A stretch of 64,000 bases of DNA from Actinocorallia populi (GTDB taxonomy: Bacteria > Actinomycetota > Actinomycetes > Streptosporangiales > Streptosporangiaceae): contig NZ_PVZV01000002.1 of assembly GCF_002995495.1 (NCBI RefSeq), forward strand, positions 186,001 to 250,000, given 5' to 3'. The position numbers and the translations under genes were made by a program. Under the pieces are notes generated by a model. The model searched no databases. It was not told the DNA's origin and was given only the letters and a program-made list of their open reading frames with translations. Each line of letters opens with the position of its first letter. The first letter of the stretch is position 1. Shown here piece by piece: positions 60,101 to 64,000 of the stretch.

Positions 60101-60577
60101 TCAGACCCGGCGCAGCTCGCCCATCACGACGTCCCCGTCCTCGGTGAGAGCGCTGTAGCGCAGCCTCTCCCCGTGCAGGGCGAGCCTGCCGGACGAGCCC
60201 AGGCAGCCGGAGCCGGACGCCAGCTTCTCGCTGAAGAGGATCGCGTCCGGCTCGGCGCCCTCCAGGACGACGCTGAACCGGCAGGTGGCCGAACCCACTC
60301 CGGACTCCCCGATGGGCTGACCGAGGGCGCCCCGGGTGAGCTCCAGATCCAGTTCGTAGGTCCCGCCGGGCCCCTCCGCGTTCCCCCGCCAGCGGCCGAG
60401 CATGCTCTCGGGCACCCCGTCGAGGGACGGGGGCGAGGCGGTGGGGAGCGGGGGGACGGTGGGCGCGGGGGAGGGAGGCGGGACCGGTGCCGGCCCGCCG
60501 GGGCGGGTCGCCGCCCAGGACCCCGCGGCGATTGCCGCGCAGGTCACCGCCGTCACCGCCCACCTGGCCCAGCGCAC
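60101..60577 (-). CDS. Membrane-anchored small beta-rich protein
   Basis: 158 aa. An N-terminal TM helix (ARWAVTAVTCAAIAAGSWAA) is followed by a Pro-rich tether and a domain of about 105 aa (GRWRGNAEGPGGTYELDLELTRGAL...CRFSVVLEG...) that looks like a small lipocalin-like barrel. No family named. The GTG at 60577 has AGAGGGG upstream. It converges with the kinase 5 gene, 2 bp apart. Confidence 0.75.
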   Translation of the reverse strand: MRWARWAVTAVTCAAIAAGSWAATRPGGPAPVPPPSPAPTVPPLPTASPPSLDGVPESMLGRWRGNAEGPGGTYELDLELTRGALGQPIGESGVGSATCRFSVVLEGAEPDAILFSEKLASGSGCLGSSGRLALHGERLRYSALTEDGDVVMGELRRV

Positions 60578-60723
60578 GGTTCCCCTCTCCGCAACTTTCA
60601 AGACGCGTTTCGGTGGCTCAATTTATCGTGATTCGGATAGCTTTCGCGCCATTGTTCTATGGCATTCATGGACGAAACACTAAAATCCGGCTACCGCTTA
60701 ACAAAGGCACGGGGAGTGACCGA

Positions 60724-61890
60724 ATGAGACGTATCGCTACGGTGGGCCTCGCCGCGGGCTCGCTGGTCCTGGGCATGGCGGCGCACGCCGTGCCCGCCGG
60801 GGCCGAGGAGGCGGCCGCCCCGTCCTCCTCCCGGGCGAAGCCCGTGGCGAAGGGGGGCTTCAAGAGCAAGAACGGGCGTGCCAAGGCCTTTCGCGACATT
60901 GAGGCCAGCGGCAGCTACCAGGTGACCCACGACAGGATCACCGTCAGGTTCAAGGTGCGCGACAAGAAGCGGGACGGCTGGACGCCCGCCGTCCAGTTCG
61001 CCGCGCTGGAGGCATGGGACGGGGAGGGCACGGGCCTGTACTTCCCGCTCGCCAAGAACCTCCGCAACGGGCGCGGCACCCCCAACCCCAACCAGAGCGG
61101 CACCATCGCCGGGCCGCCGATCAGCAACACGGTCGAGCCGAAGGGCTCCGAGCAGCCCGAATGCCGCAGCTGCAGCACGGTCAAGCCCCGGCCGAAACCC
61201 AAGCCGAAGAAGGGCCCCGCCGACGGCAGGTACACCTTCAAGTTCAAGAAGTCCTTCAGCTCCAAGTACACCGAATACCTGGCGGTGCGCGAGGTGCTCC
61301 TGCGCAAGAAGGGCAAGAAGTACCAGTACAAGGTCGGTCCGACGACCATCGTCTACGCGGCCTCCGAGGGGCCGCACCTGGCGCTCGACCCCGCGCAGAA
61401 CGCCCGGACCGCCGACTCCGGCGGCGTCGCCGTCCAGCGGCGCGTGGTCCGTGACGGCCGCTACAAAAAGGCGCTGCGCGACGGCCTGGCGTCCTCCAGG
61501 CGGGCCATCCCCAAGGGCTGGACGCACTTCACCAACAAGAAGCTCCCCGGCCAGCTCGACGGCAACACCGAGACCTGGGGCTACTTCACCGGCTACCGCA
61601 ACGACTCCGGCGGCACCAATGCCCGGCTCACCCTCCGCGTCCGCGACAACAAGGCCGACCGCCGGTACGCGGGCACGATCGTGGCGTTCACCAACGCGGA
61701 CGCCAGCGTCGCCGAGGAGTGGGCGCTGTCCAATCTCCAGGACCTCAAGGGCCGCTGGACCAGCCGGGTGGTGCACTCGGCCTACACCGACCACCTGCTG
61801 TACCAGTCCTGTGTCGGCCTCTACGACCAGGTGGACGGCAGGCTGGTGTTCGTCCCGACGACCTGCGGCGAGCCCCAGGTCCTCTACTGA
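60724..61890 (+). CDS. Secreted protein with GWTP-VQF domain (paralogue B)
   Basis: 388 aa. Signal peptide RRIATVGLAAGSLVLGMAAHAVPAGA, then a domain with SYQVTHDRITVRFKVRDKKRDGWTPAVQF that repeats the pattern of paralogue A, a Lys/Pro-rich linker (KPRPKPKPKKGPADG), and a second beta-rich half. Four Cys residues, two of them in ECRSCS, suggest a disulfide. ATG with GGGGAG upstream. A GCCAT...ATGGC dyad (about 60648-60663) lies in the promoter region. Confidence 0.85.
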   Translation: MRRIATVGLAAGSLVLGMAAHAVPAGAEEAAAPSSSRAKPVAKGGFKSKNGRAKAFRDIEASGSYQVTHDRITVRFKVRDKKRDGWTPAVQFAALEAWDGEGTGLYFPLAKNLRNGRGTPNPNQSGTIAGPPISNTVEPKGSEQPECRSCSTVKPRPKPKPKKGPADGRYTFKFKKSFSSKYTEYLAVREVLLRKKGKKYQYKVGPTTIVYAASEGPHLALDPAQNARTADSGGVAVQRRVVRDGRYKKALRDGLASSRRAIPKGWTHFTNKKLPGQLDGNTETWGYFTGYRNDSGGTNARLTLRVRDNKADRRYAGTIVAFTNADASVAEEWALSNLQDLKGRWTSRVVHSAYTDHLLYQSCVGLYDQVDGRLVFVPTTCGEPQVLY

Positions 61891-62052
61891 TCAAGGGATG
61901 ATCAGGATGTTTCACACCGGGTAAGGGCCTCCTGTGCCCCTCGGTGGGCGTAAGGTGTGCTGATCGTCGGACGGCCGCAGGCAACCTTCGGGGGCCGGTG
62001 GCCGTCTTACAGTTCACAAGGTGACGGCGTCCGGAGGCGGAGGGGCGGGGCA

Positions 62053-63231
62053 ATGCGGGAATACCTGCTGGTCATCCTCACCGGCATCACCGTCACCTAC
62101 CTGCTGGTCACCCCGGTCAAGCGGCTCGCCCTGCTCATCGGGGCGCAGTCCCCGGTGCGGGAGCGGGACGTGCACTCCGTCCCCACGCCCCGGGTGGGCG
62201 GCCTGGCGATGTTCGGCGGGCTGCTGGGCGCCCTGGTGATGGCCAAGAGCCTGCCGCACATGCAGAAGGTCTTCGAGGAGACCAAGACCGCCGAGGCGGT
62301 GATCCTGGCCGGCGCGCTGATCGTCCTGCTGGGCATCGCCGACGACCTGTGGGACATCGACGCCCTGACCAAGCTGTCGGGGCAGGTCGCCGCCTCCGGA
62401 ATCCTGATCATGAACGGGGTCCGGCTCACCACGATCCCGCTGCCCGACGGCGGTTCGCTCGCCCTGCCCCCCCAGTACGGGGTGCCGCTCACGGTCTTCG
62501 TGGTGGTGGCGACGATCAACGCGGTGAACTTCATCGACGGCCTGGACGGCCTGGCCGCCGGCGTCGTGGGCATCGCGGCGTTCGCCCTGTTCCTGCTGTC
62601 CTACCGGCTCGCGGACGTCATCGACATCCCGCTGCTCATCGGCCCCACCATGATCGCCGGCGTGCTGGTGGGCGTCTGCATCGGCTTCCTGGCGCACAAC
62701 TTCCACCCGGCCCGCATCTTCATGGGCGACACCGGCTCGATGCTCATCGGGCTCCTGCTGTCGGCGGCCACCATCCAGCTCATCGAGCTGTTCGACCCCG
62801 CGCTGGTCAAGAAGTACTCGATCTTCCCGCTGTGGCTGCCGCTGCTGCTCGTCCCCATGGTCGTCGTGGTGCCCTACGCCGACATGCTGCTGGCCGTCTG
62901 GCGCCGCACCAACCAGGGCCGTTCGCCCTTCGCCCCCGACAAGCACCACCTGCACCACCGGCTGCTGCGCCTGGGCCACTCCCACCGCAGGTCCGTGCTG
63001 ATCATGTACGGCTGGGTCGGCCTGGTGGGCTCCTGCATGGTCGCCATGTCGTTCGTCCCCCCGGGTTCGCCGGACGTGCTCGCCCTCGTGGTGGGAATCA
63101 CTCTCCTGGTCGCCGCGCTGGGTGCGGTCCTCATGGTCGGGGTGCCCCGGATCATGGCCAGAAGGGCCGCCGCCGCGGCGGCGCAGCGCGTTTCGGACGA
63201 CACCGATACCTTCACCCGGCAGCCGGTTTAA
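62053..63231 (+). CDS. wecA: Polyprenyl-phosphate GlcNAc-1-phosphate transferase (WecA/TagO family)
   Basis: 392 aa, about eleven TM helices. Diagnostic loops: GIADDLWDIDALTK (Asp-Asp), NAVNFIDGLDGLAAG, HNFHPARIFMGDTGS and the His-rich HHLHHRLLRLGHSHR. It transfers a GlcNAc-phosphate to a polyprenyl phosphate, the first step of arabinogalactan or wall-teichoic linkage units. ATG 62053 with a G-rich SD. Location just before the ATP synthase genes is the usual one in actinobacteria. Confidence 0.95.
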   Translation: MREYLLVILTGITVTYLLVTPVKRLALLIGAQSPVRERDVHSVPTPRVGGLAMFGGLLGALVMAKSLPHMQKVFEETKTAEAVILAGALIVLLGIADDLWDIDALTKLSGQVAASGILIMNGVRLTTIPLPDGGSLALPPQYGVPLTVFVVVATINAVNFIDGLDGLAAGVVGIAAFALFLLSYRLADVIDIPLLIGPTMIAGVLVGVCIGFLAHNFHPARIFMGDTGSMLIGLLLSAATIQLIELFDPALVKKYSIFPLWLPLLLVPMVVVVPYADMLLAVWRRTNQGRSPFAPDKHHLHHRLLRLGHSHRRSVLIMYGWVGLVGSCMVAMSFVPPGSPDVLALVVGITLLVAALGAVLMVGVPRIMARRAAAAAAQRVSDDTDTFTRQPV

Positions 63232-63341
63232 GCAGCTGTTCGCCCTACCGTTACCCGAGGGGTAATTGCCGGGCTTCTCGACGCTTGTGATAGCTTTCAC
63301 TAAGTAGAGACGAACACGTTACGTGACCAACCGGAGCCTCC

Positions 63342-63776
63342 ATGGACTCAGGCGCTTCGATCTTCAAGGGTGCCGCCCTGCCCACCGCCCTCGCCGGCGT
63401 CGTGGCCCTGCTCGCGGGGCTGCTCTTCGGCGGGCCGAAGGGTGCGGCGGGCGCCGTGCTGGGGACCGTCGTGGTCGTGGCGTTCTTCTCCATCAGCGCG
63501 TACGTGGTCGCCTGGGCCTCGAAGATCTCCCCGCAGACCCTCATGCTGGCCGGCATCACCAGTTACGTGGTGAAGGTGCTGGGCATGATGATCTTGATTT
63601 CGGCGCTCGGCGACGTCACCCTGTGGAACACGGTGATCTTCGGCTGGACGGTCGTGGCCCTCGCGGTCGTGTGGATCGTCGCCGAGTTCAGGACCACCCT
63701 CCAGACCCGAAGGCCTTACATTGACGAACCCATCACCGACGGCGAGCGGGAAGTCCGTGCCGGGCGCGGCTCGTGA
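63342..63776 (+). CDS. Small membrane protein, AtpI-region type
   Basis: 144 aa with four hydrophobic segments (ALPTALAGVVALLAGLLFGG, AAGAVLGTVVVVAFFSISAYVVA, LMLAGITSYVVKVLGMMILISAL, WNTVIFGWTVVALAVVWIVAEF). This kind of protein is found between wecA and atpB in actinobacteria and resembles ATP synthase protein I. It may assist assembly of the F0 ring. ATG at 63342. Confidence 0.8.
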   Translation: MDSGASIFKGAALPTALAGVVALLAGLLFGGPKGAAGAVLGTVVVVAFFSISAYVVAWASKISPQTLMLAGITSYVVKVLGMMILISALGDVTLWNTVIFGWTVVALAVVWIVAEFRTTLQTRRPYIDEPITDGEREVRAGRGS

Positions 63777-63830
63777 AGGGCTACTCCGATATGACCAGTC
63801 CTCGACTGGCCTGCTATCGTTCGGCGCGCG

Positions 63831-64000
63831 ATGAGCGAGCATTCGGAAGCGCCACGGGAGACTGGCCCCAGCTTCGCCGACGCCGCTTGGTCCGTCCCCA
63901 GCTACCTGCTGTCCGGGATGGCCATCTGGGGCGGAATCGGGTGGCTGTTGAGCGAGTGGTCCGGGTGGGACCTGTTCAAGCCGATAGGGCTGATCATGGG
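63831..64000 (+). CDS. AtpZ/AtpI-like membrane protein, cut by window edge
   Basis: 56 codons seen. MSEHSEAPRETGPSF followed by a TM pair beginning VPSYLLSGMAIWGGIGWLLSEWSGW matches AtpZ/AtpI-type proteins that precede atpB. A TATCGT box (63815-63820) ends 10 bases before the ATG with ATGACC as a possible -35, so the gene may have its own promoter with a very short leader. Confidence 0.75.
   Translation, partial: MSEHSEAPRETGPSFADAAWSVPSYLLSGMAIWGGIGWLLSEWSGWDLFKPIGLIM

Overview
The window is very GC-rich actinomycete DNA with GC3 close to saturation in most genes. It carries an actinobacterial-type integration host factor, many GTG starts and the backbone order lysA-hom-thrC-thrB-rho-rpmE-prfA-prmC-sua5 ... 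wecA-atp. This fits a filamentous actinomycete, probably of the Streptosporangiales (Actinomadura, Nonomuraea or Streptosporangium type). That placement is inferred from gene order and protein style, not from a database search.

Layout. 1-3.8 kb: the end of a membrane protein gene, a large helicase-like protein that has lost its Walker A motif, and a PspC protein. 3.9-7.5 kb: a HAD phosphatase, an APH-type phosphotransferase behind a TetR-type operator, and an SDR/LLM oxidoreductase pair. 7.8-13.9 kb: three membrane Ser/Thr kinases, with a broken TnpB element between the second and third. 14-16 kb: a TetR and a PucR-type regulator. 16-20.5 kb: an N-acetylgalactosamine-type catabolic operon (aldolase, PfkB kinase, NagA, AgaS) with a divergent DeoR repressor. 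20.6-29.9 kb: an orphan LuxR protein, then an exopolysaccharide cluster with an Agd3-like deacetylase, a PelF-type GT4, a 12-TM protein, two SDR sugar enzymes, a nucleotidyltransferase and a Tat-exported spherulin-4 (GH135-like) protein. 29.9-33.5 kb: a coupled GT1 / alpha-beta hydrolase / cytochrome P450 operon, with a 30-bp coding minisatellite in the P450. 33.6-41.8 kb: RNase Z, a fourth kinase, small orphan genes, integration host factor, an M16 peptidase and a DUF4232 lipoprotein. 41.9-56.2 kb: tRNA-Arg(CCG), a response regulator, the lysine/threonine genes, rho, a two-component pair and the translation genes. 56.2-61.9 kb: an insert with a DUF2207 protein, two paralogous secreted proteins and a kinase with a seven-bladed WD40 sensor. 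62-64 kb: wecA and the first genes leading into the ATP synthase operon.

The most interesting part is 16-30 kb. The gene set at 21.4-29.9 kb (deacetylase, PelF-type synthase, sugar-nucleotide enzymes, spherulin-4 hydrolase) resembles the fungal galactosaminogalactan cluster and bacterial Pel clusters. Both of those make partly deacetylated GalNAc polymers. It lies next to genes that would degrade N-acetylgalactosamine-6-phosphate to triose phosphates. I infer a bacterial galactosaminoglycan-type exopolysaccharide system with a recycling arm. The canonical Pel export proteins and a transporter for the catabolic arm are not in this window.

A second theme is gene expression. Four of the five kinase genes, the HAD gene, one response regulator gene and nrtL each have a TANNNT box ending 6 or 7 bases before the start codon and no Shine-Dalgarno, which predicts leaderless mRNAs.
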